A stretch of 64,000 nucleotides of DNA from Reichenbachiella sp. (GCF_033344935.1 NZ_JAWPMM010000001.1:2342001-2406000), one strand, 5' to 3'; counted from the stretch's first letter, positions 7,990-16,796 are shown. The notes: a model not told the origin generated them from the sequence alone. Numbers and translations: made by a program.

Positions 7990-9063
7990 CTAATTTTCGT
8001 CGAAACTCAAAACTACCTTGTCTGTTTTTGGGTGTGCCTGGCAACTCAGCACATACCCTCGGTCAATTTCATCTTGCTCCAAGGCGTAATTGACAGCCAT
8101 ATCCACTTCTCCTTCGATCAACTTCGCTTTGCAAGTACAGCAGACACCACCTTTGCAAGCATAGGGGAGGTCTGCACCTTTTTTAGTGGCAGCGTCCAAA
8201 ATAGAGTCGTTGCTGTTGTAATCGAAGTCCATTTTTACACCATCGATCTGAATGGTGATTTTACACTTCACTTTCTCAAATGATTCTTTCTTCTGACCAG
8301 TACCTGTTCCTAATTTGCCAACTGGACTAGTGAAAAGTTCGATATGAACTTTTGACTTGTCGACATTTAAATCCAATAATGCCTCTTGAATGCCTAACAT
8401 CATGGGTTCTGGGCCGCAAATGAAAAACTCATCTGTAGAATTTAGATCAATGATGGTTTTTGAAAATGCTGTTACTTTTTCTTTGTCTACAAACCCTTCG
8501 AACAATGGGAATTCGGTATGCTCTTCGCTGAACACATGGAAGATATTCAATCGTTCCATGTAAGTGTTTTTCAAGCCTTCAATTTCCTCTTTAAACACAA
8601 TCGTATCTGTACCTCGGTTGGCATAGATAAGTGTGAACTCACTATGAGGTTCCGTGTCCATAACGGACTTTAGAATGGAAATGATTGGAGTAATACCACT
8701 GCCACCAGCGAATCCCACATAGTTTTTGGATTGTTCGGCGTTTAGCTCAGAATTGAAACTACCGGAAGGCGGCATGACTTCTAATTCTTCACCTGGTTGT
8801 AGCTTTTCGTTGGCATAGGTAGAAAATGCTCCTCCATCTACCTTTTTAATGGCCACTTTCAAGCGATTTTCTTTTGGGCTACTGCAAATGGAGTAGGAGC
8901 GTCGAACATCTTCGCCATCAATAATTTTTTTAAGTGTGACGTGTTGGCCTTGCTTGTATTTGAAAATGGCCTGGTGCGCAGGAGGCACCTCAAACTCTAA
9001 AGAAACACAGTCGTATGTTTCTTTGATGAGTTTGGATATTTTAAGTGGGTAAAAATGGTGCAT
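7990..9063 (-). CDS. paaE: Phenylacetyl-CoA epoxidase reductase PaaE
   Basis: A 357-residue electron-transfer subunit. It has an N-terminal ferredoxin-NADP-reductase FAD domain (RRSYSICSSP near residue 55), an NAD(P) domain (FAGGSGITPIISILKS), and a C-terminal plant-type 2Fe-2S ferredoxin with ligands Cys303, Cys308, Cys311 and Cys341. It passes electrons from NADPH to the PaaA iron site. It lies upstream of paaA, unlike the E. coli order where paaE follows paaD. A 1-nt gap separates it from kmo. Confidence 0.95.
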   Translation of the reverse strand: MHHFYPLKISKLIKETYDCVSLEFEVPPAHQAIFKYKQGQHVTLKKIIDGEDVRRSYSICSSPKENRLKVAIKKVDGGAFSTYANEKLQPGEELEVMPPSGSFNSELNAEQSKNYVGFAGGSGITPIISILKSVMDTEPHSEFTLIYANRGTDTIVFKEEIEGLKNTYMERLNIFHVFSEEHTEFPLFEGFVDKEKVTAFSKTIIDLNSTDEFFICGPEPMMLGIQEALLDLNVDKSKVHIELFTSPVGKLGTGTGQKKESFEKVKCKITIQIDGVKMDFDYNSNDSILDAATKKGADLPYACKGGVCCTCKAKLIEGEVDMAVNYALEQDEIDRGYVLSCQAHPKTDKVVLSFDEN

Positions 9064-9064
9064 T

Positions 9065-10408
9065 TTAGTTTGGGATGATGTTGTTTGATTCGACGAAGGA
9101 TTTAAACTCTCCTCTTTCTATGATTTCTAAGATGTCTTCTTTATTAGACAGTTCGTCTAAAATTAATTCTTGCTGATTTCCTTTCCTCACAGCTTCGCTG
9201 TAAGGCGTATTGGTAAAGGATACCATGGAATATTGAGGAATAAATTGCTCTGGAAAGTCCTCATACAACGCTCTTTCTATTTTCTTTCTTTTCAAGAACC
9301 ATTCTTGCCCAACCAAGTCTCTCATTTCGATGAAATTCTTAAGCGCTAAATCAGCAATTGCGTCTGCGTCTGGTTTTCTTGAAGTCTCAAATTCTTTAAA
9401 AAGTTCAATCCAATTATCCCCATGCTTATCCATCATTTCATTGAGAATGGATACATCCTCAAATCCTGCATTCATGCCTTGACCATAAAAAGGAACTATG
9501 GCATGAGAAGCGTCTCCAATGAGCGCTACTTTACCCTCGTAAGTCCAGGGAAAGCATTTGATTATGACTAAGGGTGAAGTTGGATTTTCATTAAATAAGT
9601 CAATGAGATTTGGGATTAGCTTTAAAGCATCGGGAAACTTGTCTTCAAAGAATCCTTTGATTTCTTCTTCACTTTTTAATTTCTCGAAAGAGTTTTCTCC
9701 TTCGAAGGGTAGAAATAATGTACAGGTAAAACTTCCATCTGGGTTAGGTAAAGCAATAAGCATGTGACTACCACGTGGCCAAATGTGCAGCGAATGTTTG
9801 TCCATTTGGAAGTCGCCTTTTTTTGCCTCGATGCTCAACTCTTTATAATCATGAGAGATGTACTCTTGAGAAAAATTGAAATGTTTCAATTTTTGCATGA
9901 CCGAGCGTACTGCAGAAAATGCTCCATCTGTTCCAAATATAATGTCAGAATCGCTGGTGCTAATGTTACCATCCGGCAATTCAAAAGCCGCAAGTGGGGT
10001 ATCCAAATCTATTTCAATACATTTATGCTCGAAGTTAAAGTTGACATTTTCATACTGATCGGCATGATCGATTAGAATTTGATTCAGTCCTGCTCTAGAA
10101 ATAGAATAGATAGCTTCCCCTTCTTTTCCATATGGCTGGAAGGTAAGAGATTCATCTATTCCATGCATCATTCGGCCGTTCATGGCAATGGCAGCTTCAC
10201 GAACCTTATCGCCAGCACCGACGAGATCTAGTGCTTTCCAACCGCGTGTGGAGCAAGCCATATTAATAGATTTGCCAGCAGAAATGTTTGCATTTCGAAT
10301 GTCTGGTCTTCTTTCGAAAACTTCTACCGTGTATCCACGCTTACCGAAGAGTGCGGCTAGTAATGAGCCAACTAATCCTGCGCCTACTATGGTTATTCGC
10401 TTGCTCAT
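9065..10408 (-). CDS. kmo: Kynurenine 3-monooxygenase
   Basis: A 447-residue FAD aromatic hydroxylase. The N-terminal GxGxxG (GAGLVGS, 8-14) and the C-terminal FAD loop GDASHAIVPFYGQGMNAGFED are present. The central stretch with IWPRGSHMLIALPNPDGSF and FTCTLFLPFEG closely resembles characterised KMO enzymes rather than generic salicylate or p-hydroxybenzoate hydroxylases. The C-terminus has no long membrane anchor, as in bacterial KMOs. Predicted reaction: L-kynurenine + NADPH + O2 to 3-hydroxykynurenine. It overlaps tetR by 4 nt and is followed by paaE after 1 nt, so it is the second gene of the paa operon. Confidence 0.9.
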   Translation of the reverse strand: MSKRITIVGAGLVGSLLAALFGKRGYTVEVFERRPDIRNANISAGKSINMACSTRGWKALDLVGAGDKVREAAIAMNGRMMHGIDESLTFQPYGKEGEAIYSISRAGLNQILIDHADQYENVNFNFEHKCIEIDLDTPLAAFELPDGNISTSDSDIIFGTDGAFSAVRSVMQKLKHFNFSQEYISHDYKELSIEAKKGDFQMDKHSLHIWPRGSHMLIALPNPDGSFTCTLFLPFEGENSFEKLKSEEEIKGFFEDKFPDALKLIPNLIDLFNENPTSPLVIIKCFPWTYEGKVALIGDASHAIVPFYGQGMNAGFEDVSILNEMMDKHGDNWIELFKEFETSRKPDADAIADLALKNFIEMRDLVGQEWFLKRKKIERALYEDFPEQFIPQYSMVSFTNTPYSEAVRKGNQQELILDELSNKEDILEIIERGEFKSFVESNNIIPN

Positions 10409-10992
10409 TTCTTTTCTATTCCTTTCATTAACAATCCTATGATAGTCTCTTTCACAGCTTCTACATCCATGTCTTTATTAGAGTGATACCAATGCTGGAG
10501 CCAACGAATAGAAGATAACATGGTGTATAATGCCACTTTTGAATCACTTACGATTACCGTACCATCTGAAATGCCTTCTTCAATGATCGCGAGAAAGTGA
10601 TTCTCATAATCTCGCCTTTTAGATAGAAACTCTCCGCGCTCTGGTTCAGTCAAATGACGCCATTCATCATTCATGACACTTGCTAGAGGAGAACTCATGG
10701 CATTGATTTCAACATGAAGCAATAAGAGCTCTTTGATTTTTTCAATGGCAGAATCTTTGGAGTTCAAGATGACTTCCATTTTGGAAGTATAGGTGTCCGC
10801 CAAGGAAAAGCAGATTTTTGAAAGGATTTGTTCTTTTCCTTTAATGTGGTTGTACAAACTGGCAGCTTCTACACCTACTTTGGCAGCAATATCACGCATC
10901 GTAGTGGCAGAATATCCCTTTTCTCTAAAGAGGGTGGCTGATTCTTCCAGGATGATTTGCTTTTTAGTCTTTTTTGTGTTGGTTTTAGACAT
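10405..10992 (-). CDS. TetR-family regulator of the paa operon (PaaR-like)
   Basis: A 195-residue TetR/AcrR repressor. The N-terminal helix-turn-helix is TMRDIAAKVGVEAASLYNHIKGKEQIL (about 27-52). The C-terminal ligand domain is helical and resembles regulators of aromatic or fatty acyl-CoA catabolism. The gene is first in the paa transcript, and a perfect 18-bp palindrome ends 8 nt before its start codon. Autorepression relieved by an acyl-CoA such as phenylacetyl-CoA is the simplest model; the ligand is inference. Confidence 0.85.
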   Translation of the reverse strand: MSKTNTKKTKKQIILEESATLFREKGYSATTMRDIAAKVGVEAASLYNHIKGKEQILSKICFSLADTYTSKMEVILNSKDSAIEKIKELLLLHVEINAMSSPLASVMNDEWRHLTEPERGEFLSKRRDYENHFLAIIEEGISDGTVIVSDSKVALYTMLSSIRWLQHWYHSNKDMDVEAVKETIIGLLMKGIEKK

Positions 10993-10999
10993 CTCTCAA

Positions 11000-11017
11000 A
11001 ACTAACAAATGTTAGTT
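11000..11017. promoter_or_regulatory. Probable TetR operator upstream of the paa operon
   Basis: AACTAACAAATGTTAGTT is a perfect palindrome of two 8-bp arms (AACTAACA/TGTTAGTT) around AA. It lies 8 nt upstream of the tetR start. Read on the minus strand it contains TAACATTTG, one base longer than the TAnnTTTG -7 element. A bound repressor would therefore sit on or beside the promoter. Confidence 0.7.
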
Positions 11018-11075
11018 AATCAAGAAAAGAATTTGAAAACATTAAGTTAAAAAGACAATAGCAGACAGTACCTAT

Positions 11076-11621
11076 TTAACCCCAATTCATTCTTTCAGAT
11101 AAATTGGCAATATGTGCTAAGTGATGATTGCAGTGCCAGGCGTATAACAGGATATTTTCATGCAATTGAATCTTACGGCCATTTTGAGGATGAATGAAAG
11201 CTTTACTCATATCCTCCTTGGATAGATTGTTTAGTAAGTTTGTCCATTTTAAATGGAGGGCAGTTAATAAAAGTAGGGAAGGTTCGATGGCATCATATCT
11301 AGCGTCGCTTAATTCAGCCCAGGCTTTTTCATCATAGGCTTTTATGGTCGGTTCCTGTTCTGTGATGGTCCATTTGAATCGGATATAGCTATTCATATGA
11401 CTATCTGCCAAATGATGAACCACCTGACGTACCGTCCAACCGTCTGGTCTATAAGGCGTGTTGAGTTGTTCGTCATTAAGATATTGAACGGTTTCTCGAA
11501 GTACTTGCGGAAAGTGGCAAATGGTGTGAATACCATTCTCAATTTCAGTTTGAGAAAAGGACTCTGGAAATTGAAATTTGCCAATTGGATATTTTAGATC
11601 TTCTAGTTCTTGTATACTCAT
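11076..11621 (-). CDS. DinB-family YfiT/bacillithiol-transferase-like protein
   Basis: About 181 residues from the ATG at 11621 (MSIQELEDLKYPIGKF); the frame extends to a GTG at 11645 but the ATG fits the family start. It is a four-helix-bundle DinB protein with a three-histidine metal site: HHLADSHMN in the middle and HCNHHLAHI near the C-terminus, plus the conserved DGWTVRQVVHHLADSH helix. Bacillus YfiT/BstA relatives are bacillithiol S-transferases, and many Bacteroidota make bacillithiol, so a thiol-transferase detoxification role is plausible. Confidence 0.8.
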   Translation of the reverse strand: MSIQELEDLKYPIGKFQFPESFSQTEIENGIHTICHFPQVLRETVQYLNDEQLNTPYRPDGWTVRQVVHHLADSHMNSYIRFKWTITEQEPTIKAYDEKAWAELSDARYDAIEPSLLLLTALHLKWTNLLNNLSKEDMSKAFIHPQNGRKIQLHENILLYAWHCNHHLAHIANLSERMNWG

Positions 11622-11713
11622 GCTTTTTTTATTTAAAGTAAACACACAGAGATCACAGCTGCCATGATCCTTATTGAGAAGAACTAATAGGTTAGATTAG
11701 TTTATTGCAAGGT

Positions 11714-12010
11714 TTAGAATAAGTTGGACAGTTTCATGGCAATGGACATATCTCCATCAACTTTGATCTTGCCCATCATAAATGCGCCCATAGCATTCAT
11801 ATCCCCTGACATCAATTTATTGAAATTGGACAAGCTCACACGGACTGTGCAATCTGCATAATCGTCAGCATTTGAGACTACGGTAGGTGCTACGGTATCA
11901 TCTAAGTAAATCACCCCCTCATCAAATTGAAATTTGATTTTGGAACCAATAGCTCCTGCTTTTTTTGAAGCCAAGTCTTGCACTTTGGCTGTTGTTTCTT
12001 CTAAAGTCAT
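11714..12010 (-). CDS. SCP2 sterol-carrier-like domain protein
   Basis: A 98-residue single-domain SCP2 protein. The pattern IKFQFDEGVIYLDDT...VSNADDYADCTVRVSLSNFNKLMSGDMNAMGAFMMGKIKVDGDMSIAMKLSNLF is characteristic: the DADCTV-like strand followed by the GDMNAMGAFMMGKIKVDGD loop and the terminal helix. Such stand-alone domains bind hydrophobic ligands, often fatty acyl-CoA. It starts 1 nt after the glutaminyl cyclase stop, so the two are probably co-transcribed. Confidence 0.88.
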   Translation of the reverse strand: MTLEETTAKVQDLASKKAGAIGSKIKFQFDEGVIYLDDTVAPTVVSNADDYADCTVRVSLSNFNKLMSGDMNAMGAFMMGKIKVDGDMSIAMKLSNLF

Positions 12011-12011
12011 A

Positions 12012-13085
12012 TTATAAATTGTTAGCAGCTATGAGCTGAATTTCGAATAATTTAGGCCACCACTTACCTGTGATGTAATACTTGTCTGTTTCTTTATTGT
12101 AAGCTATTCCGTTGAGGACATCTATTCTTTTTTCATACAGAGAATAGTCAAATATACCTTCCAGATCGAGTATGCCTTTTACTTTTCCTGTATCTGGATC
12201 TATAATGTATACAAGTTCCGTTTGCCATCGCACGGCAAATAAATCTCCGTTCACATATTCCAATTCATTCAAATAATCAATAGGCCCGTTTTGATCATAT
12301 ACTTTAATCTGTTTGACTTCAGAAAAGGTTTCTGGCTCCATAAATCTAATAATGTAAGTGCCATCACTCATTATCAGAGTGTCGTCCTTGGTTGTCATAC
12401 CCCAGCCTTCAGTAGCGTAAGAAAATTGCCTAATCTGTTCAAAACTATTTTTGTCAAATACGAAACCCGTTCGTTCTTTCCATGACAACATGTAGATTTT
12501 GTCACCAACCAGCCCAATTCCTTCACCAAAGTATTGTGAGGCTATATCCACTGACTGCAGGACCTTTCCTGATGTTAATTCCACTTTTCGTAGTGTTGAT
12601 TGCCCCTTTTCTCCTGTACTCTCAAATAGTTGGCCATTGTTCATGATGAGGCCTTGGGTAAAGGCGTCAGGATCATGCGGATAAGTATTTGTTACTCTGT
12701 AGGTATATCGAGTAGGTTCGATATCAGAAAGCAGTGTGACTGAATGTCTTTTCTTTTCAATGGTGCCATTGTTCAAAAAGACCGAAACAGTTAAATCTTT
12801 TTTGCCTGGGCTCTCTGAACTTGTATTCCAAATCAATTGGTCATGAGCCAAAATTTGCCCATTATTTGATATTTGTATTGAATCTATCGTGATTTTGCTG
12901 CTATTAGAAGTAATCTTGAATTCGATAGAGTCTCCGATGGTTTTTCTAATGCCATTTCTGGGTTCAGTGATTTTACTCAAGCTTTTTACTCTTGGGCTAG
13001 GTTTCTTCTTTTGCTCTGTGGATGAATCACATGAGATTATAGTTAGAAGGGCAACAAAGAAAATTAATGATTTGAATAGAGTCAT
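12012..13085 (-). CDS. Glutaminyl-peptide cyclotransferase lipoprotein
   Basis: A 357-residue five-bladed-propeller glutamine cyclotransferase. The lipobox TIISC ends at Cys19, so it is likely a lipid-anchored periplasmic protein. An Ig-like region occupies roughly 40-125. The enzyme domain follows, with YPHDPDAFTQGLIM, LFESTGEKGQSTLR, EGWGMTTKDDTLIMSDGT and the C-terminal LNGIAYNKETDKYYITGKWWPKLFEI. It converts N-terminal Gln to pyroglutamate, a common processing step of Bacteroidota secreted proteins after signal-peptide removal. The extra N-terminal Ig-like domain makes it longer than the minimal enzyme. Confidence 0.9.
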   Translation of the reverse strand: MTLFKSLIFFVALLTIISCDSSTEQKKKPSPRVKSLSKITEPRNGIRKTIGDSIEFKITSNSSKITIDSIQISNNGQILAHDQLIWNTSSESPGKKDLTVSVFLNNGTIEKKRHSVTLLSDIEPTRYTYRVTNTYPHDPDAFTQGLIMNNGQLFESTGEKGQSTLRKVELTSGKVLQSVDIASQYFGEGIGLVGDKIYMLSWKERTGFVFDKNSFEQIRQFSYATEGWGMTTKDDTLIMSDGTYIIRFMEPETFSEVKQIKVYDQNGPIDYLNELEYVNGDLFAVRWQTELVYIIDPDTGKVKGILDLEGIFDYSLYEKRIDVLNGIAYNKETDKYYITGKWWPKLFEIQLIAANNL

Positions 13086-13228
13086 CGTTATTTATAAACT
13101 AATCATGGCAATATTATCATGATTGATCTGCTTACGAAAATGAATTATGGATTAATAATTCAAGTTCCGATTCGTATTAGTTAAATTTAGCTGTAAGCTT
13201 TAATATTTTACCTTAAAAACATATTTAG

Positions 13229-14068
13229 ATGAGACGAATATTAGTTCCAATTGACTTTTCTAAGGAATCAATGAATGCATATAACGCAGCACGTTCCGTG
13301 GCCTTAAATACTGATTCGGAAATTCTTTTGCTTCATATTGTGGAAGACCCAAATATTGAAACCATGAAAGTATCTGGTGAGGCGCACTATGATCCTATGG
13401 ATAACTTGTACGTGAAACTATTGCTCAACAAGACAAAAGAACGACTAGAGGAAATAGTGAATGATCCAAAGAATAGTGACGTGACTATTAGTTATAAGAT
13501 TGAAATTGGAAATCCCTATTCATCGATAGCCCAAAATATTGCGTCACATAATTCTAGTTTGATTATCATGGGATCTAATGGTGCATCGGGATTAGAAGAG
13601 ATTTTAGTAGGATCTGTGGCTGATAAGACGGTGAGATATGCTACATGTCCCGTGGTAGTGATCAAAGATGAATGTTCTATTGAGAATGTTAAAGATATCG
13701 TTTTTGCTACTGATTTAAAGGATGATCAAGCTCAGATCATGAAGCATTTGAAGAATTTACAAGAGTATTATGATGCAAAGCTTCACATTTTAAAAGTGTA
13801 CAATTCAGAATGGACTACCTCAGAAGAGGTGCAAAAAAGACTCAAGATGTTTGTCTCTGAGTATGATTTGAAAAATTGTTCAACCGTGGCTATGAATTCA
13901 TCAGATCTCGCAGAGTCAATTTTGGATTATGCAGAGAAAATTGATGCTGGAATGATAGCAATAGGCACACATGATAGACATGGGTTATTACATTTGCTAG
14001 CTAGCCATGTTTCTAAAAGTGTACTGAATCATGCGCATCGCCCGATCTGGACGATGGCTATTAGATGA
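13229..14068 (+). CDS. Tandem universal stress protein (UspA)
   Basis: A 279-residue protein of two Usp domains. Domain 1 (about 1-145) begins RRILVPIDFSKESMNAYN and has the ATP-binding signature GSNGASGLEEILVGSVADKTVRYATCPVVVI. Domain 2 (about 148-279) ends with a similar GTHDRHGLLHLLASHVSKSVLNHAHRPIWTM. Both halves keep the G-x2-G-x9-G-S/T type spacing, at least roughly. The gene is convergent with the antiporter gene, with 2 nt between stops. A paralogue is at 48545-49387. Confidence 0.92.
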   Translation: MRRILVPIDFSKESMNAYNAARSVALNTDSEILLLHIVEDPNIETMKVSGEAHYDPMDNLYVKLLLNKTKERLEEIVNDPKNSDVTISYKIEIGNPYSSIAQNIASHNSSLIIMGSNGASGLEEILVGSVADKTVRYATCPVVVIKDECSIENVKDIVFATDLKDDQAQIMKHLKNLQEYYDAKLHILKVYNSEWTTSEEVQKRLKMFVSEYDLKNCSTVAMNSSDLAESILDYAEKIDAGMIAIGTHDRHGLLHLLASHVSKSVLNHAHRPIWTMAIR

Positions 14069-14070
14069 TT

Positions 14071-15321
14071 TTATTTTCTTGGGAATGTGATTCTCATCAA
14101 CTTAGGAATAGTTAGTCCCTGATAAAGTACAGAGCAGACTACTACAGTATAAGTCATGGTGATAATCACTTCCTTACCTTCAAATTCTGGAAGGGATAAG
14201 GAAAGAGCAATAGGAATACCTCCTCTTAATCCACCCCATGCCAGCACGTGGATCGTGTTTTTCTCAAAACTTCGATAGGTACTCATGGCGGCTATTGGCA
14301 AGCTCACACTTACGTAACGAGCAAATAGTACAATATTGAAAGCAAATAGTCCGGCAGCAAAGTAATCGAGTCGCCATGGAATAATAAGCATTTCTAGTCC
14401 TATCAGTACAAATAGCATAGCATTAAGCGTTTCTTCAATCAAGTGCCAAAATTTAAAGACATAGTCTCCTGCTGCACTTGTTACATGTCCACTTTTACCT
14501 TCATTGCCAATTACAAGCCCCATAACTACAACTGCTTGCTTAGCAGATACATGAGCAAATTCTGCAAGCTGCGTTCCAGCCATAACGAGAGCCAAGGTCA
14601 TAAGAACTTCAACTTCCACCTCGTCGTTGTCGATATACTTTAGCAGACGATAGCCTAAATAGCCCAGGAAAAGACCAATTACGATTCCTCCAGTGATATC
14701 TGTTCCAAACACCCAAACAATATCTACAATACCCAGAAAATGATCTTCACCTGCGTGCGCCAAGTCCAAAAGAGTAAGGGCAATTACTACAGCAATACCA
14801 TCATTGAAGAGCGATTCTCCAGCAATTCTGGTTTCAAGGTTTTTCGATAGGCTATATTTCTTTATGGTAGACGTGACGGCGATTGGATCAGTTGGCGATA
14901 TTAGGGCGCCAAAAACCAAACAATACATGAAGTCAAGTGGTATGCCTATCCAAATCAGTAAATAGTAAACAAAGCCTCCTATTATAAATGTAGATATAAG
15001 AACTCCTAAAAGTGCCAGAATGAGCACAGGGGTACGTTCTTCGGCTAATTTCTTAAAATCGATCTGAAGTGCACCAGCAAAGAGCATAAAGCTCAACACA
15101 AGCTGATAAAGCACCTCATGATAGTCGTAGTCTTGTAAAATTCTTTCCGTTCCTAGTTTAAACTCAGGAATAATCTGCTCGATGATCAATAATGCAAATG
15201 AAAGACCCAAAGCCAAAATCATAAGGCCTACTGATGAGGGAAGTTTCAAATAGTAAGTATTGACGTAGATAAAGATGCCCGCTAAGCATATGAATAGGGC
15301 TAAAATATCTAAAATGTGCAT
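14071..15321 (-). CDS. CPA1-family Na+/H+ antiporter
   Basis: A 416-residue integral membrane protein with about 12 hydrophobic segments. CPA1/NhaP hallmarks include GALISPTDPIAVTSTIKKYSLSKNLETRIAGESLFNDGIAVVI (the DP and ESLFNDG motifs of the ion site) and the late WGGLRGGIPIALSLSLP segment. It exchanges Na+ (possibly K+) for H+. There is no RCK/TrkA-C domain after the membrane part. The ATG at 15321 is the first in-frame Met. Confidence 0.92.
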   Translation of the reverse strand: MHILDILALFICLAGIFIYVNTYYLKLPSSVGLMILALGLSFALLIIEQIIPEFKLGTERILQDYDYHEVLYQLVLSFMLFAGALQIDFKKLAEERTPVLILALLGVLISTFIIGGFVYYLLIWIGIPLDFMYCLVFGALISPTDPIAVTSTIKKYSLSKNLETRIAGESLFNDGIAVVIALTLLDLAHAGEDHFLGIVDIVWVFGTDITGGIVIGLFLGYLGYRLLKYIDNDEVEVEVLMTLALVMAGTQLAEFAHVSAKQAVVVMGLVIGNEGKSGHVTSAAGDYVFKFWHLIEETLNAMLFVLIGLEMLIIPWRLDYFAAGLFAFNIVLFARYVSVSLPIAAMSTYRSFEKNTIHVLAWGGLRGGIPIALSLSLPEFEGKEVIITMTYTVVVCSVLYQGLTIPKLMRITFPRK

Positions 15322-15557
15322 GCTCTTGTATTAAAATGTCCTGATTTAAAGTGGTGGTCTTTAATTTTCCGTTACAATATTAATACAAATCGTAGTGTAT
15401 TTTCACCGCTATATTAATGAAAAAAATATAAAAAATTCAATATTTCTTATGAAATAAGGAGCACTCAGTTGCCCATAGTATTTGAAAAATACAAATATTA
15501 CAGTTCCGTGAATTCTAAATATTCATGTGTTACAATTGGTTTTGTATAAGTTAAGTA

Positions 15558-16109
15558 ATGAATATGGATGCAAGAAATGAAGTATTGGAAGCTTTTGATT
15601 CTCTTGAGTTTCGAAGAACGCAATTAGAAGTGCGACTAAACAAAATGGATGACCATTTGTTTTTCATACCTCAAGGTGATGGCAAGTGGTCAATCAATCA
15701 GGTATTGGCACACCTGTCAAATTCTGAATTTGGTACGTTGCGGTACATTCAAAAAAAAATGCTTGGGATAGACTCGCTGAAAGAAACTTCGTTTGGTGCC
15801 CAATTGAGGGCAAAGTTATTGAAGCTGTTGCTTGATTCACAAATTCGCTTCAGAATGCCGAAACAACTTCCAGAACCTTCTAAAGAAATTGGCTATGATG
15901 AGCTGAAGAATCAATTTGCGAAAAACAGAATGGCTATTAAAGAATTGATTGAAACCTTTCCGGAAGAGCACTTAGAGAAATTAATCTTTAGGCATCCATT
16001 TGCTGGACGATTTTCTCTGTATCACACCATCGTTTTTTTAGAAGATCATTACAATCATCACATCAAACAGATTGACAGAATAATAGAGGTGGTTGAGAAT
16101 AGGGGGTGA
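15558..16109 (+). CDS. DinB-family protein
   Basis: A 183-residue DinB superfamily four-helix bundle. GDGKWSINQVLAHLSNSE gives the first metal-ligand helix and FLEDHYNHHIKQIDRI the C-terminal histidine pair. The middle segment is longer and more basic than in the YfiT group. Two in-frame ATGs (15558, 15564) are possible starts. The thiol or other substrate is unknown. Confidence 0.8.
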   Translation: MNMDARNEVLEAFDSLEFRRTQLEVRLNKMDDHLFFIPQGDGKWSINQVLAHLSNSEFGTLRYIQKKMLGIDSLKETSFGAQLRAKLLKLLLDSQIRFRMPKQLPEPSKEIGYDELKNQFAKNRMAIKELIETFPEEHLEKLIFRHPFAGRFSLYHTIVFLEDHYNHHIKQIDRIIEVVENRG

Positions 16110-16127
16110 AGAGCTTGTGAACTTTGA

Positions 16128-16220
16128 TTAGTTGTGATGCTCTTTTTTTAAAATCGTTTTGTACCTGTAGTAACAAACACCCAATATCCCAATTGAGAAA
16201 AATAATAGAATAGAAACCAT
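16128..16220 (-). CDS. Possible 30-residue membrane microprotein
   Basis: An ATG-to-TAA frame of 30 residues with a hydrophobic N-terminal half (MVSILLFFSIGILGVCYYRY) and a basic tail (KTILKKEHHN). This looks like a one-pass membrane peptide. Its 3' end overlaps an AGAGC...GCTCT-T7 stem that may end the upstream DinB transcript. No homology is recognised, and a chance ORF is quite possible. Confidence 0.2.
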   Translation of the reverse strand: MVSILLFFSIGILGVCYYRYKTILKKEHHN

Positions 16221-16299
16221 AGCTAGTAATTTTTATTTGTAATCAATTTAACGATTATCTAGACCGAATCAAAATTTGCATACTTCTTTAGGTTTCCAT

Positions 16300-16328
16300 T
16301 TTGATGATAGCCTAATTTGATACATTTG
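16300..16328 (+). promoter_or_regulatory. Bacteroidota-type promoter for the lipoprotein gene
   Basis: TTTG at 16300-16303 and TACATTTG at 16321-16328 match the -33 TTG and -7 TAnnTTTG elements, with a 17-bp spacer. The ATG at 16362 follows at a sensible distance. This promoter lies downstream of the alternative frame opening at 16317 and so argues against that start. Confidence 0.6.
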
Positions 16329-16361
16329 TGTTTTATTGGCTTTCAAAACCTAAGAACATCC

Positions 16362-16796
16362 ATGATTTTGCAATTAAGAAACCTTTTGATTCTACTGACT
16401 ATAACAACTATTTCCTTTGCCTGCAATACTGATAAAAAAGAGCAGCAGGCTTTGTTTGAAGAAGTGATGCTTATGCATGATGAAGTAATGCCCAAAATGG
16501 GAAACCTAAGAGCGTTGTCAGCCGAACTTTCTCAAAAGGCAGATTCTCTCGCCTTAGACTCTTTGGTTGATTATTCATCTAAGGTCAATGAAATGAGAAA
16601 CCTATCTAAAAAGCTGAAGGATGCCAATGAAGGTATGATGGAATGGATGAGGCAATATGAGCAAGTGGAAGAGGGGACTCCTCATGGAGAAGTTATGCAG
16701 TACCTACTCGAGCAACATAAGCTGATTAAAAAGGTGAGAGATGATATGCTTAATTCGAAAGACGAGGCAGAAAAGTACCTTTTGGAGAACAGTTAA
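16362..16796 (+). CDS. Small lipoprotein of unknown function
   Basis: About 144 residues from the ATG at 16362. The signal sequence MILQLRNLLILLTITTISFAC ends in a lipobox (SFAC). The remainder is almost entirely helical and charged (KKEQQALFEEVMLMHDEVMPKMGNLRALSAEL and a second QADSLALDSLVDYSSKVNEMRNLSKKLKDANEGMMEWMRQYE stretch), suggesting a short helical bundle or coiled coil anchored to a membrane. It is convergent with the cytochrome c gene, and the two stops overlap by 4 nt. Similar small lipoproteins occur near SCO genes in Bacteroidota (recollection). Confidence 0.75.
   Translation: MILQLRNLLILLTITTISFACNTDKKEQQALFEEVMLMHDEVMPKMGNLRALSAELSQKADSLALDSLVDYSSKVNEMRNLSKKLKDANEGMMEWMRQYEQVEEGTPHGEVMQYLLEQHKLIKKVRDDMLNSKDEAEKYLLENS

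Noticed and set aside
16317-16361. Upstream start for the lipoprotein
   Set aside because: It lies within or before the promoter; only the ATG at 16362 yields a proper lipoprotein signal.
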